This document shows positions 49,077 to 60,186 of a DNA stretch of 64,000 nucleotides, in pieces. Within the stretch, counting starts at the first letter, position 1; each line of letters starts with the position of its first letter. The notes under the pieces were generated by a model. The model was not told the origin of the DNA and ran no database searches. It saw only the letters and a program-made list of their open reading frames with translations. Source of the stretch: Cyanobium sp. E1_MAG_00006 (GTDB lineage Bacteria > Cyanobacteriota > Cyanobacteriia > PCC-6307 > Cyanobiaceae). The stretch lies in contig JAIYAQ010000017.1 in the NCBI GenBank assembly GCA_027488975.1, forward strand, positions 1 to 64,000, in the 5' to 3' direction. Both the position numbers and the translations under genes were made by a program.

Positions 49077-50537
49077 ATGGCACTGGTTCTGCTCCCCGGT
49101 CTGACGAACCTGATCGAGGACATCAGCGACGAGAAGAAGCTGCCTCCGCAGGTGGTGGAGGCGGCCCTGCGCGAAGCGCTGCTCAAGGGCTACGAGCGCT
49201 ACCGCCGCACCCTGTATCTGGGCATCAGCGAAGACCCCTTCGAGGAGGACTACTTCTCGAATTTCGACGTGGCCCTCGACCTCGATGAGGAGGGCTACCG
49301 CGTGCTGGCCTCGAAGATCATCGTGGAGGAGGTGGAGAGCGAAGACCACCAGATCGCCCTGGCCGAGGTGATGCAGGTGGCCGAGGACGCCCAGATCGGC
49401 GACACGGTGGTGCTGGATGTCACCCCGGAGAAAGAAGACTTCGGCCGCATGGCCGCCGCCACCACCAAGCAGGTGCTGGCCCAGAAGCTGCGCGACCAGC
49501 AGCGCCGCATGATCCAGGAGGAGTTCGCGGATCTGGAAGACCCGGTGCTCACCGCCCGGGTGATCCGCTTCGAGCGCCAGAGCGTGATCATGGCCGTGAG
49601 CAGCGGCCTGGGCCGGCCCGAGGTGGAGGCCGAGCTGCCCCGCCGCGACCAGCTGCCCAACGACAACTACCGCGCCAACGCCACCTTCAAGGTGTTCCTC
49701 AAGGAGGTGAGCGAGGTGCCGCGCCGGGGCCCGCAGCTGTTTGTGAGCCGCGCCAACGCCGGCCTGGTGGTGTATCTGTTCGAGAACGAGGTGCCCGAGA
49801 TCCAGGAGGGTTCGGTGCGGATCGTGGCCGTGGCCCGCGAGGCCAATCCCCCCAGCCGCTCGGTGGGCCCCCGCACCAAGGTGGCCGTGGATTCCGTGGA
49901 ACGCGAGGTGGATCCGGTGGGGGCCTGCATCGGCGCCCGCGGTTCCCGCATCCAGCAGGTGGTGAACGAGCTGCGCGGCGAGAAGATCGACGTGATCCGC
50001 TGGTCGCACGATCCGGGGCAGTACATCGCCAACTCCCTGAGCCCGGCGCGGGTGGAAGCGGTGCGGCTGGTGGATCCAGAGGGTCAGCACGCCCATGTGC
50101 TGGTGCCGCCCGATCAGCTCAGCCTGGCCATCGGTCGTGAGGGCCAGAACGTGCGCCTGGCCGCCCGCCTCACCGGCTGGAAGATCGACATCAAGAACAG
50201 CACCGAATACGACCAGACCTCGGAAGACGAGAAAGTTTCCGAGCTGATTGCCCTGCGCCAGGAGGAAGAGGCCCTGCAGGCCGAGGCCGAGGCCCGGCTC
50301 CAGGCGGAGCAGGCCCTGCGCGCCGAGGAGGATGCCCGTCTGCGCGAGCTCTATCCCCTGCCGGAGGACGAGGAGCAATACGGCGAGGAGTACGCCGATG
50401 ACGACGGCCAGGTTGTGGCAGAGGCTGCCGCCGAGGAGGACGTACAGGCCGGCACCGAAACCGAGCCCGAAGCCGGCGCCGACGACGCAGAGGCAGACGC
50501 AGAGGCCAATGAGGCCGATGAGGACGAGGCCCGGTGA
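49077..50537 (+). CDS. nusA: Transcription termination/antitermination factor NusA
   Basis: NusA binds RNA polymerase and nascent RNA to modulate pausing, termination and antitermination. The protein has 486 residues: an N-terminal polymerase-binding domain (ISDEKKLPPQVVEAALREAL), an S1 domain, and two KH domains, the first with VDSVEREVDPVGACIGARGSR and the second with DQLSLAIGREGQNVRLAARLTGW. The C-terminus is a long acidic, alanine/glutamate-rich tail (GEEYADDDGQVVAEA), typical of cyanobacteria. It overlaps ylxR by four bases. Confidence 0.96.
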   Translation: MALVLLPGLTNLIEDISDEKKLPPQVVEAALREALLKGYERYRRTLYLGISEDPFEEDYFSNFDVALDLDEEGYRVLASKIIVEEVESEDHQIALAEVMQVAEDAQIGDTVVLDVTPEKEDFGRMAAATTKQVLAQKLRDQQRRMIQEEFADLEDPVLTARVIRFERQSVIMAVSSGLGRPEVEAELPRRDQLPNDNYRANATFKVFLKEVSEVPRRGPQLFVSRANAGLVVYLFENEVPEIQEGSVRIVAVAREANPPSRSVGPRTKVAVDSVEREVDPVGACIGARGSRIQQVVNELRGEKIDVIRWSHDPGQYIANSLSPARVEAVRLVDPEGQHAHVLVPPDQLSLAIGREGQNVRLAARLTGWKIDIKNSTEYDQTSEDEKVSELIALRQEEEALQAEAEARLQAEQALRAEEDARLRELYPLPEDEEQYGEEYADDDGQVVAEAAAEEDVQAGTETEPEAGADDAEADAEANEADEDEAR

Positions 50538-50812
50538 GCGAAAGACCCGTCCTGAGGCGCTGCGTGAGCTGCCGTCAGCTGCTGGATCGCCGGCAGCTGT
50601 GGCGGGTCATCCGCCTGGCGGAAGGGGGCATGGTTCTCGATCAGGGCATGGGCCGTTCGGCCTATCTGTGTCCGAACCGGGACTGTCTCGAGGAGGCCAA
50701 GCGCCGCCGGAAACTGCAGAAGGCACTGCGTTGCCAGGTTGCGGAATCCATCGTCGCCGCCTTGGAACAGCGTCTGCTGAGCACCCGTGCAGCAGACGCT
50801 GAGGCAAGATGA
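50534..50812 (+). CDS. ylxR: YlxR-family RNA-binding protein
   Basis: This small basic protein of 92 residues belongs to the YlxR (DUF448) family, which binds RNA or the RNase P ribozyme and lies between nusA and infB in many bacteria. It begins at GTG 50534 (overlapping the nusA stop) with the signature RRCVSCRQLLDRRQLWRVIRL. The motif GRSAYLCPNRDCLEEAKRR completes the fold. The two cysteine pairs could hold a metal ion. Confidence 0.92.
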   Translation: MSERPVLRRCVSCRQLLDRRQLWRVIRLAEGGMVLDQGMGRSAYLCPNRDCLEEAKRRRKLQKALRCQVAESIVAALEQRLLSTRAADAEAR

Positions 50813-50876
50813 AACGTGGCCTCACCGTGCGTGGAGGTCCGGTGGCACTTGTTGCCCCGATCCATTGGAGCACTGA

Positions 50877-53800
50877 ATGACCAGCAGCGGCAAAGTCAGG
50901 ATCTACGAGCTGTCCAAGGACCTTGGTCTGGAGAACAAGGACGTGCTCGATGCCGCCGAGAAGCTGTCCATCGCGGCGAAGAGCCACAGCAGCTCGATCA
51001 GCGATGACGAGGCAGCCCAGATCCGCAGCCTGATCAAGAAGGACCGCAACGGTTCCGGCGGCTCCGCCGGGGCTGCGCCGTCCGGCCCAGCGGCACCCGC
51101 CGCACCCAAGGCGATCCTCGCGGTGCAGAAAGCCCCGGCCGCAGCCCAGGGCGGCCCGAGCGCGCCCGCCGCCGGCGCTGCGCCCCGACCGCCCGCAGCC
51201 CCAGCTCCCGCCCGCCCGGCGACGCCCATGAAGCCGGCCCCGCCAGCTCGTCCGGCCGCAGCGGTCTCAGCACCGGCGCCTGCCCGGCCTGCAGCACCAC
51301 CCAGCGCAGCCGCACCGGCCAAGCCAGCGGCACCAGCCGCCGCCAAGCCCGCCGCACCAGCGGCTGCCAAGCCCGCGGCGGCGACTCCGCGCCCCGCAGC
51401 CCCGGCCCCTCAGGCCGCTCGCCCCGCTGCGCCAGCTCCGGCGCGCCCGGCCGCTCCGCCGGCACGCCCGGCTGCCGGTGCCAAACCGGCCACCCCGAAC
51501 CGCCCGGCACCGGCCCGTCCGGCACCGGCGATCGTGTCGAAGACCCCCGCAGCCCCGGCAGGCAGCCCTGGAGCCCCAGCAGCGCGCAAACCGGCTGCAC
51601 CGGCACCGGCCGCCGCCCCAACGCCACGGCCGAGCGGCCCGCCGGCTCGCCCGGCGGCAGCGCCCCAGCGTCCTGCCGCCGGCGCCCCCACCCCGGTGCG
51701 CCCAGGTTCCGGACGCCCACAGCAACTGGTGGGCCGGCCCCAGAGCGGCCAGGGCCAAGGCCAAGGCCAAGGCCAGGGTGGTGCCCCGACGGGGAGTGGT
51801 GGCGGCAGCCGTCCGGCCCCTCCGTCCGGCCGGCCTCCCCTGAGCCAGCGCCCCGGGATGCCCACACGCCCGGGCGCGCCAGCCCCGGTGCGGGTCGGCC
51901 AGGGTGCCAAGCCCGGCGCTCCGCCGGTCCGCCCTCAGGTGGAACTGGTGGGCAAGCCGATCCGCCGCGACACCAGCGGCCCTGCCGGTGGCGGCAACCG
52001 CCCCGCGCCGCCGACCCGCCCCGGCATGCCGGGCATGCCTGGCATGCGCAAGCCGATGGCGCCCGGCGAGCTGATGCAGCTACAGAAGCCAGGCGCCCGT
52101 CCGATGGCGGCCCCCCCGCGGCGCTCCCCCACTGGAGAAGGCGAAGCCGGGGCCGGTGGTGCCGACGGTGCAGCGCGGCCCACAGCCGCCGCCCCAACGG
52201 CTCCGCGGCGCCCTAACTTCCGCACACCGCAGCCCCCGGGCGGTGCCCGGCCCCGCCGGCCAGACTGGGACGACAGCGCCAAGCTGGAGGCCCTGCGCAG
52301 CCGCACGCCGCAGAAGCAGCGCCAGAAGGTGCACATCATCGGCGAAAACGATGATGCACTCACCGCCGAAACCAGCGGCTTCGCCGGCGAGCAGGACGCG
52401 TTCGTGCTGCAGGCCTCGCTGGCCCGGCCGGCGAAGCCCCGGAGCGGCGCGGCAGCCCAGGCCAAACCCACGGCGGTGTCGCGCAAGCGCAAGAAGGAAA
52501 CCACGCGTCAGCGCCAGCGCCGCCGGGCCATGGAACTGCGCGCAGCCCGTGAGGCCAAGCAGCAGCGCCCCGACATGCTGGTGGTGCCCGAGGGCAACCT
52601 CACGGTGCAGGAGCTGGCCGACAAGCTCGGCGTCGAGAGCTCCGAGATCATCAAGAGCCTCTTCTTCAAGGGGATCATCGCCACCGTCACCCAGACGCTC
52701 GACCTCTCGGCAATCGAAACGGTGTCCGAAGAGTTCGGCGTTCCCGTGCTCGAGGACGACAAGGAGGAGGCCGCCGCCAAGACGGTGGAGATGATCGAGG
52801 CGAGCGATCTGGAGCACCTGATCCGCAGGCCACCCGTTGTCACCGTGATGGGCCACGTGGACCACGGCAAGACGAGCCTGCTCGATGCCATCCGCAAGAC
52901 CCGCGTGGCGGCCGGCGAGGCCGGCGGCATCACCCAGCACATCGGCGCCTACCAGGTGTCGGTGCCCCACGCCGGCGAACAGCGCAAGATCACCTTCCTC
53001 GACACCCCCGGCCACGAGGCGTTCACGGCCATGCGCGCCCGCGGCACCAAGGTGACCGACGTGGCGGTGCTGGTGGTGGCCGCCGATGACGGCGTGCGCC
53101 CCCAGACCCTGGAGGCCATCAGCCACGCCCGCGCCGCCAAGGTGCCGATCGTGGTGGCGATCAACAAGGTCGACAAGGAGGGCGCGTCGCCCGAGCGGGT
53201 GAAACAGGAGCTCTCCGGCCAGGACCTGGTGGCCGAGGACTGGGGCGGCAACACCGTGATGGTGCCGGTGAGCGCCATCAAGGGCGAGAACATCGACCAG
53301 CTGCTGGAGATGATCCTGCTGGTCACCGAGGTGGAAGACCTGCAGGCCAACCCGGACCGCATGGCCCGCGGCACGGTGATCGAGGCGCACCTCGACAAGG
53401 CCAAGGGCCCGGTGGCGACACTGCTGATCCAGAACGGCACGCTGCGCACCGGCGATGTCCTGGCCGCCGGCCCTGTGCTGGGCAAGGTGCGGGCCATGGT
53501 GGACGACAGCGGCAAGCGCGTGAAGGAGGCCGGCCCCTCCTATGCCGTGGAGGCCCTCGGCTTCAGCGAGGTGCCCACCGCCGGCGATGAGTTCGAGGTC
53601 TACCCCGACGAGAAGACCGCCCGTTCCGTGGTGGGCGATCGGGCCAACGAGGCCCGGGCGACCCGTCTGGCTCAGCAGATGGCCTCCCGCCGTGTGTCGC
53701 TGGCGTCGATGTCCGGCAAGGCCAGCGAGGGCGAGCTCAAGGAGCTCAACCTGATCCTCAAGGCCGACGTGCAGGGTTCCGTCGAGGCGATCCTGGGCTC

Positions 53801-54353
53801 GCTGGAGCAGCTGCCCCAGGGCGAGGTGCAGGTGCGGGTGCTGCTCTCCGCACCGGGCGAGATCACCGAGACCGACGTGGACCTGGCCGCCGCCTCCGGC
53901 GCCGTGATCGTGGGCTTCAACACCTCGATGGCACCGGGCGCCAAGCGCGCCGCCGATGCCACCGGGGTGGACGTGCGCGACTACGACGTGATCTACAAGC
54001 TGCTGGAAGACATCCAGATGGCCATGGAGGGCCTGCTGGAGCCGGAGCTGGTGGAGGAGACCCTGGGCGAAGCCGAGGTGCGGGCCGTGTTCAGCATCGG
54101 CAAGAGCGCCGTGGCGGGTTGTTACGTCACCAACGGCAAACTGCAGCGCAATTGCAAGGTGCGCGTCTGGCGCGGCAAGGAGAAGGTGTTCGAGGGCGAC
54201 CTCGACTCCCTCCGCCGCGGCAAGGACGACCAGAAGGAAGTGGCCACCGGCTTCGAGTGCGGCATCGGCTGCGATCGCTTTGCCAACTGGCAGGACGGCG
54301 ACCGGGTCGAGGCGTACAAGCTCGCCACCCAGCGCCGCACCCTGAGCACCTGA
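50877..54353 (+). CDS. infB: Translation initiation factor IF-2
   Basis: This GTPase places initiator tRNA on the ribosome. It has 1158 residues. Residues 60-470 form an alanine/proline-rich low-complexity region (runs of [11 protein letters not shown] and a GQGQ stretch). This matches cyanobacterial IF-2, which often has a long variable N-terminus. Then come the IF2N segment ([20 protein letters not shown]), the GTPase domain with G1 [12 protein letters not shown] (about 657-668), G3 DTPGHEAF and G4 INKVD, and the C-terminal domains, ending [17 protein letters not shown]. It completes the rimP-nusA-ylxR-infB set. Confidence 0.97.
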   Translation: MTSSGKVRIYELSKDLGLENKDVLDAAEKLSIAAKSHSSSISDDEAAQIRSLIKKDRNGSGGSAGAAPSGPAAPAAPKAILAVQKAPAAAQGGPSAPAAGAAPRPPAAPAPARPATPMKPAPPARPAAAVSAPAPARPAAPPSAAAPAKPAAPAAAKPAAPAAAKPAAATPRPAAPAPQAARPAAPAPARPAAPPARPAAGAKPATPNRPAPARPAPAIVSKTPAAPAGSPGAPAARKPAAPAPAAAPTPRPSGPPARPAAAPQRPAAGAPTPVRPGSGRPQQLVGRPQSGQGQGQGQGQGGAPTGSGGGSRPAPPSGRPPLSQRPGMPTRPGAPAPVRVGQGAKPGAPPVRPQVELVGKPIRRDTSGPAGGGNRPAPPTRPGMPGMPGMRKPMAPGELMQLQKPGARPMAAPPRRSPTGEGEAGAGGADGAARPTAAAPTAPRRPNFRTPQPPGGARPRRPDWDDSAKLEALRSRTPQKQRQKVHIIGENDDALTAETSGFAGEQDAFVLQASLARPAKPRSGAAAQAKPTAVSRKRKKETTRQRQRRRAMELRAAREAKQQRPDMLVVPEGNLTVQELADKLGVESSEIIKSLFFKGIIATVTQTLDLSAIETVSEEFGVPVLEDDKEEAAAKTVEMIEASDLEHLIRRPPVVTVMGHVDHGKTSLLDAIRKTRVAAGEAGGITQHIGAYQVSVPHAGEQRKITFLDTPGHEAFTAMRARGTKVTDVAVLVVAADDGVRPQTLEAISHARAAKVPIVVAINKVDKEGASPERVKQELSGQDLVAEDWGGNTVMVPVSAIKGENIDQLLEMILLVTEVEDLQANPDRMARGTVIEAHLDKAKGPVATLLIQNGTLRTGDVLAAGPVLGKVRAMVDDSGKRVKEAGPSYAVEALGFSEVPTAGDEFEVYPDEKTARSVVGDRANEARATRLAQQMASRRVSLASMSGKASEGELKELNLILKADVQGSVEAILGSLEQLPQGEVQVRVLLSAPGEITETDVDLAAASGAVIVGFNTSMAPGAKRAADATGVDVRDYDVIYKLLEDIQMAMEGLLEPELVEETLGEAEVRAVFSIGKSAVAGCYVTNGKLQRNCKVRVWRGKEKVFEGDLDSLRRGKDDQKEVATGFECGIGCDRFANWQDGDRVEAYKLATQRRTLST
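51749..51779 (+). repeat. Short tandem repeat in the IF-2 low-complexity region
   Basis: The unit CCAAGG occurs several times in a row and encodes a Gly-Gln run. The whole region from about 51060 to 52290 is alanine/proline/glycine-rich, so minor copy-number change would be tolerated. Confidence 0.7.
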
Positions 54354-54381
54354 GTGCTCCGCCCCTGACCCCCCTCCCACC

Positions 54382-55284
54382 GTGACCAGCCCGCAGGGCA
54401 ACCCGGCCCGCCGCGAACCGCTCCTGTGGCTCCAGCTGCTGGGCCTGGCGGCCCTGCCCCTGGAGGCAGCCGCCCTGCTGCTGGTGCTGGCCGGGGCCGA
54501 CCCCGGCCCACTGCCGGGGCTGGAGCGGCTGTTCTGCTGGGCCCTGGGCGCTGCGGGGCCGGCGGTCCTGCTCTGGCAGCTGCCGCCGGATCTGTGGTCG
54601 CTGCTGCTGCTGCAGGTGCCGCTGAAGGGCCGGCGGCCTGATCAGCTGCGCCTGAGCGCCCTGCAGGGTGTGCTGCCCCTGCGGCTGCTGGCCGCAGCGG
54701 GTGCCCCCCTGCTGTTGCCGCTGCTGTGGTGGAGCGATCGGGCCGCCGGCCTGGCCTGGGCCTGGTCGCCGCTGAGCAGCAGCCCACGCCTGATGGTGCT
54801 GCTGGTGGCCGCCGCCCTGCTGGCGCTGATGCTCTGGCAGTGGCAGCAGATCGTGCAGGCGCTGTGGCTGTTCAGCCGCCCGGCCGCAGAGGTGGCGCAG
54901 ACCCTGCCCCTGCCGGCCTCGGACGCCGCCGACCGCCGCCTCAACCTGGGGCTACCGCTGCTGCTGCTGCCGCCCCTTGATATCACCGAGCCCGCGGAAC
55001 CGACGAAAGCGGCCACTGACAGCCGCCCAGCCAGCGCGCCGACGCCCGCCCCCGAGAGTGTCCCTGATTCTGTACAGACCGAACAGAACCCCGGACACTC
55101 GGGCGAAACAGAACCCCAATCAGCTGCAGAAGCACCGCCAGATCCAGCACCCGCCACAGATCCAGAAGCCGCCGCGGCGTCAGTCAGCTCGGCCGGAGTC
55201 GGCGGAATCGATGCTGGGGCTGCGATCGCGCCAGAGCAGGGTGCCGAACAGGCCGAGGGCGACGACCTGAATCAGCAGGTCTGA
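54382..55284 (+). CDS. Low-complexity-tail membrane protein
   Basis: This cyanobacterial membrane protein of unknown role has 300 residues. Residues 15-165 contain about four hydrophobic helices (LLWLQLLGLAALPLEAAALL, ALGAAGPAVLLWQLPPDL, LPLRLLAAAGAPLLLPLLWW, LMVLLVAAALLALMLWQW). The last 115 residues are a proline-, alanine- and glutamate-rich disordered tail. It starts at GTG 54382, 28 bases after infB, so it is probably co-transcribed with it. The 3' end overlaps the DUF3493 gene on the opposite strand by about 105 bases. Confidence 0.78.
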   Translation: MTSPQGNPARREPLLWLQLLGLAALPLEAAALLLVLAGADPGPLPGLERLFCWALGAAGPAVLLWQLPPDLWSLLLLQVPLKGRRPDQLRLSALQGVLPLRLLAAAGAPLLLPLLWWSDRAAGLAWAWSPLSSSPRLMVLLVAAALLALMLWQWQQIVQALWLFSRPAAEVAQTLPLPASDAADRRLNLGLPLLLLPPLDITEPAEPTKAATDSRPASAPTPAPESVPDSVQTEQNPGHSGETEPQSAAEAPPDPAPATDPEAAAASVSSAGVGGIDAGAAIAPEQGAEQAEGDDLNQQV

Positions 55285-55461
55285 GCCGGGCACCACATCC
55301 CCGGCAGAGGCGCGCATGGCCATCGTGGCCAGGCCAAGGCCGGCGGAGGCGGTGAAGGCCAACCAGAGAGCCCGGCGCAGCCCCCGCCACGGCGTGCGCG
55401 CCTCCTGCAGCAGCCGAGCCCGCAGGGCTGGATCGAGCGGCTCGCGGGCGGGAGGAACCAT
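55180..55461 (-). CDS. DUF3493-family membrane protein
   Basis: This is a short protein of 93 residues with two membrane helices (LWLAFTASAGLGLATMAMRA and LLIQVVALGLFGTLLWRDRS). It carries an N-terminal segment, PLDPALRARLLQEARTPWRGLRRALW, typical of the DUF3493 family, which is shared with plant and algal plastids; the function is unknown. The C-terminal 30 residues overlap, in antisense, the disordered tail of the gene at 54382. The tRNA gene lies about 45 bases upstream, on the opposite strand. Confidence 0.85.
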   Translation of the reverse strand: MVPPAREPLDPALRARLLQEARTPWRGLRRALWLAFTASAGLGLATMAMRASAGDVVPGSDLLIQVVALGLFGTLLWRDRSPSIDSADSGRAD

Positions 55462-55507
55462 GGCGCGGCCGGAAACGGATGAAGCCGAATGCTAAGTTGT
55501 TAAAGCT

Positions 55508-55579
<72 letters not shown>

Positions 55580-55598
55580 TCCAGCACATCAGATCGCC

Positions 55599-55637
55599 CC
55601 CGATAACCCCAGCCTAAAGCTGGGGTTATCGGGTTTT
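55599..55637 (+). terminator. Intrinsic terminator after tRNA-Thr
   Basis: A perfect 15-bp stem (CCCGATAACCCCAGC / GCTGGGGTTATCGGG) with a CTAAA loop is followed by TTTT. It is the strongest hairpin in the window and ends the tRNA transcript. On the minus strand there is no U-run, so it is one-directional. Confidence 0.95.
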
Positions 55638-55837
55638 GGGATAACGACCCTGATGGCCGGCACTATCGAATGTTGCACAACCAGAGGCTCACTCCTGTCG
55701 CAGATTTAACAGTCGAACATCGGCAGCTCATAGCGATCAGACTGACTTGAGTTGCTTGCCCTACCTTCAATAATGCAGGCACTCAGAGTGGATGCAAAAG
55801 CAAAACGCCGGGGCGAACCAACAAAGTCTCCAGCCCC
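55638..55837. other. Low-GC spacer between tRNA-Thr terminator and the DUF1400 gene
   Basis: About 200 bases with clearly lower GC than the rest of the window and no convincing ORF. tRNA-proximal gaps like this are common integration sites, but I see no direct repeat of the tRNA 3' end here and no integrase. Confidence 0.5.
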
Positions 55838-56463
55838 TCACCCCCCACCAGCTGCCGCCTGAAGGCAAGCAGGCAGAAAGGCAATCCAGGAGAGAACGGA
55901 GCTGCACTGCAGCGGATTGTCGCAAGGCAGAGAGGAGCAGCGCAGGGGAGCGGGGCCGGCCAGATCGAGCACCAACGGGGCGGGGAGTCGGCTGAGGATG
56001 CCCAGAGCGGTGAGGGTTCCGCCGCGCGCTTCGGCCAGGATTGCCGCGCGCAGGGCCGGCACCCGCAGGTCGCGACGGCCTGAGAGCAGCGGGCGATAGG
56101 CGCGGGTCTGCTGCTCGAGGAAGGCCGTTCCTGCGGGCGAATCGAGGAAGCGGGCCAGGGCTACCAGATCCACCCCATAGGGCTTCACCAGAGCGGCGCG
56201 CAGATCGGCATCCGGCCAGCCGGAGCTGGCCACCAGGCGCAGCAGGCGCTGATCGCTGAAGCTGCCATCCGCCGCGAACTGGCTCAGGGCAGCCGCCGGG
56301 ATGCTCCACAGTTCAGCGCCGGTGCTGAGGCGGAGGGGCTGGGGCGATGCGGACGCTGTCGCGGCCGGCTCCAGAACAGGAACCGCGGCAGCGCGAACTG
56401 GAGCCAACGGCGCCAGGAGTGCCATCACGGTTGCGGCCGCAATCGCGGCACCAGAAGCCCAGC

Positions 56464-56467
<4 letters not shown>
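55838..56467 (-). CDS. Exported DUF1400-domain protein
   Basis: The start is GTG 56467, overlapping the lepA stop (GTGA), and gives 209 residues with a signal peptide ([21 protein letters not shown], then PVRAAA). The following segment ([24 protein letters not shown] to [13 protein letters not shown]) is a DUF1400-like domain, which in many cyanobacteria precedes an alpha/beta hydrolase. Here no hydrolase follows, and the last 40 residues ([18 protein letters not shown]) look non-conserved. It is either a stand-alone DUF1400 protein or a truncated hydrolase. It is probably co-transcribed with lepA. Confidence 0.65.
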
Positions 56468-58272
<1,805 letters not shown>

Positions 58273-58410
58273 AGGGCAGGCGATGGGCAGGCGTGCGGCC
58301 GCCCCCGCGGGCTGGGGCCGGGGTCTGGCAGTAGCCGAATCCTAGGCAGGGGGGGTGCACGCCCCCGTGTTTGGCGTAAAGTGCCCCAATTCAGCGGGAC
58401 ACGACGCTAG

Positions 58411-58998
58411 GTGGCCGAGCGCCCAGCCAAAGGTAGTGAGCTGCGGCGAACGGACCGCGAGGAAGGCCTAAAGCTCCTCTATGGCGCTGCCCTCGATGTG
58501 GCCCGCCAGAAGAACCAGATTCCCGAGGGAATAATCCCGTCTTTCGACCATTCAAAGCTGGAGCGGGGCCAGTACAAGCTCCGTTCCAATACGGATCGTT
58601 TGATCGCAACGGTCACCCTGCATGAGGCCCGCTCGATGCTGGCCTACCGGCGGGAGGTGGCCCGCAAAATCCTTGATCGCGCCAAGGTCTTCATCAACTC
58701 CGAGAATCCCGGCAACCAGGAGAAACGTCTGATCCGGATCCAGCCCCTGGAGCTCCGTGCCCTGGCCTGGGCGATCGGCACCGGCCGCCGCATCCCCCAG
58801 CCTCCCGATGCCCCAAAGGAGCCATGGCTGACCATCGGCCTGCTGTTCTGCTGCCTGGTTCCGGGCGTGCTGCACCTGCTCCAGCGCCAGCGGCTACAAA
58901 AGGATTACAAGCAGAACCTTGCTGATCTGGTCGACCGCTGGCGGATGGCCGCCAAGCCGGATCCGCCCGATAGCTTCTTCTCGCTCTACCACCTCTGA
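58411..58998 (+). CDS. Unrecognised membrane-anchored protein, paralogue 1
   Basis: The family is not recognised. The GTG 58411 start gives 195 residues: a soluble part, about residues 1-135, and one hydrophobic segment (LTIGLLFCCLVPGVLHLL) near residue 145, followed by a basic helix and a conserved-looking end (RWRMAAKPDPPDSFFSLYHL). The next gene has the same layout and shares blocks: LERG..KLRS, RALAWAIGTGRRIP, VPG and the C-terminal RWR.A..P.PP.SF..LY. They are tandem paralogues. No catalytic motif is evident. Confidence 0.7.
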   Translation: MAERPAKGSELRRTDREEGLKLLYGAALDVARQKNQIPEGIIPSFDHSKLERGQYKLRSNTDRLIATVTLHEARSMLAYRREVARKILDRAKVFINSENPGNQEKRLIRIQPLELRALAWAIGTGRRIPQPPDAPKEPWLTIGLLFCCLVPGVLHLLQRQRLQKDYKQNLADLVDRWRMAAKPDPPDSFFSLYHL

Positions 58999-59062
58999 GC
59001 TCAGCCGGCTCTGGCGCCACCAAGCCTGCTGCTCGTCTGTCTCCGTCTCCCCAGCCCCTTCC

Positions 59063-59653
59063 ATGCCGTCGCGGATTGTCAGCGATCGCCGCGTCACCGA
59101 GCGCGACGATGGCATTGAGCTCCTGTTCGGTGCTGCGCAGGACCTGGCACGCCAACAGGGCAAGCTGAGCAAGCGGATCCAGGCCTGCCCGCTGCACTCG
59201 GGGCTGGAGCGCGGCCTGTTCAAACTGCGCAGCACGCGCAACACCCTGATCGTTGCCCTGCCGATCCAGGAGGTGCGCGAGATGTTGTATGAGCGGCGCA
59301 AACTCGCCTGCCAGGTGATCGAGAGTACCGGCATCGAGATCAACGCGGCCAACCCACCCAGCCTCGAGCGCCGGAAGGTTCGGGTCCAGACCCAGGATGT
59401 GCGCGCTCTGGCCTGGGCGATTGGCCACGGCAAGCGCGTGCCCTACTGCCGGACGCGCCGCTGGGCCGTATTGGAGGCGGCGTTGCTGCTGCTCTGCGGC
59501 GTGGTTCCTGGCCTGATTTACCTCAGCTGGCAGGCCAAGCGGCGGCAGCGTTACCGGCGCGAGCTGCAGGAGCTGGTGAAACGCTGGCGCGCTGCATGCC
59601 AGCCGGAACCACCGGCGAGTTTCTACCGGCTGTACGGCCATCAACATCAGTGA
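59063..59653 (+). CDS. Unrecognised membrane-anchored protein, paralogue 2
   Basis: This protein of 196 residues is a paralogue of the gene just upstream. Shared blocks are LERGLFKLRS, RALAWAIGHGKRVP, the hydrophobic segment ending GVVPGLIYL, and the end RWRAACQPEPPASFYRLY. Identity by eye is about a third overall, so the duplication is not recent. ATG 59063 lies about 65 bases after the first copy's stop, and both are probably one transcript. The positive charge just after the helix suggests cytoplasmic orientation of both termini. Confidence 0.7.
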   Translation: MPSRIVSDRRVTERDDGIELLFGAAQDLARQQGKLSKRIQACPLHSGLERGLFKLRSTRNTLIVALPIQEVREMLYERRKLACQVIESTGIEINAANPPSLERRKVRVQTQDVRALAWAIGHGKRVPYCRTRRWAVLEAALLLLCGVVPGLIYLSWQAKRRQRYRRELQELVKRWRAACQPEPPASFYRLYGHQHQ

Positions 59654-59734
59654 GGCAACAGCATCGGCCAGCACCAGCGTCGGCCCAGGCACCGCCTAGA
59701 ATCGGATCAACTAGCACAGTCGCAGCGCAGCCCC

Positions 59735-59995
59735 ATGAGCAACGAAACAGCCACCTCTGATCCGCAGGCTCTGACGATCGAGAACGTTGAGCGAACCCTC
59801 GACGAACTTCGCCCTTATCTGATGGCCGATGGCGGCAATGTTGAGGTTGTCGAGATCGACGGACCGATCGTCAAGGTTCGCCTGCAGGGCGCCTGCGGCT
59901 CCTGCCCCAGCAGCACGATGACGTTGAAGATGGGCATCGAGCGCAAACTGCGTGAGGCCATTCCTGAAGTGTCTGAGGTTGTGCAGGTTCTCTGA
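59735..59995 (+). CDS. nfu: NifU-like iron-sulfur scaffold (Nfu)
   Basis: This small Fe-S carrier passes clusters to target proteins, notably photosystem I and ferredoxins in cyanobacteria. It has 86 residues: one NifU C-terminal domain with the cluster-binding CGSCPSS (CxxC) in [19 protein letters not shown]. The start ATG 59735 is preceded by TAGAAT, a possible -10 box, at about 59696. It is a stand-alone gene. Confidence 0.93.
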   Translation: MSNETATSDPQALTIENVERTLDELRPYLMADGGNVEVVEIDGPIVKVRLQGACGSCPSSTMTLKMGIERKLREAIPEVSEVVQVL

Positions 59996-60186
59996 GCAGA
60001 CCGCCAGAAACCACCCAAAAGCGGCGTCAATCCTCGCAGGAAACAAAGCAGAGCCAGGCGCAGATCTTCATCCAGATCGCCTAGCGGATCGCACCTTTTT
60101 CACCAAGGTGTACAAAACCAGTGCAGCGTCTTGCGCCGATCGCTGCACATCCACTCTCGTAAACTCGCCGCATCTGCCCCACCCTC

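Noticed and set aside
51060-52290. Repeat-rich stretch in infB considered as a repeat array or CRISPR-like element
   Set aside because: It is low-complexity coding sequence (Ala/Pro/Gly) in frame with IF-2, without regular spacers or palindromic repeats. No CRISPR array is seen elsewhere.
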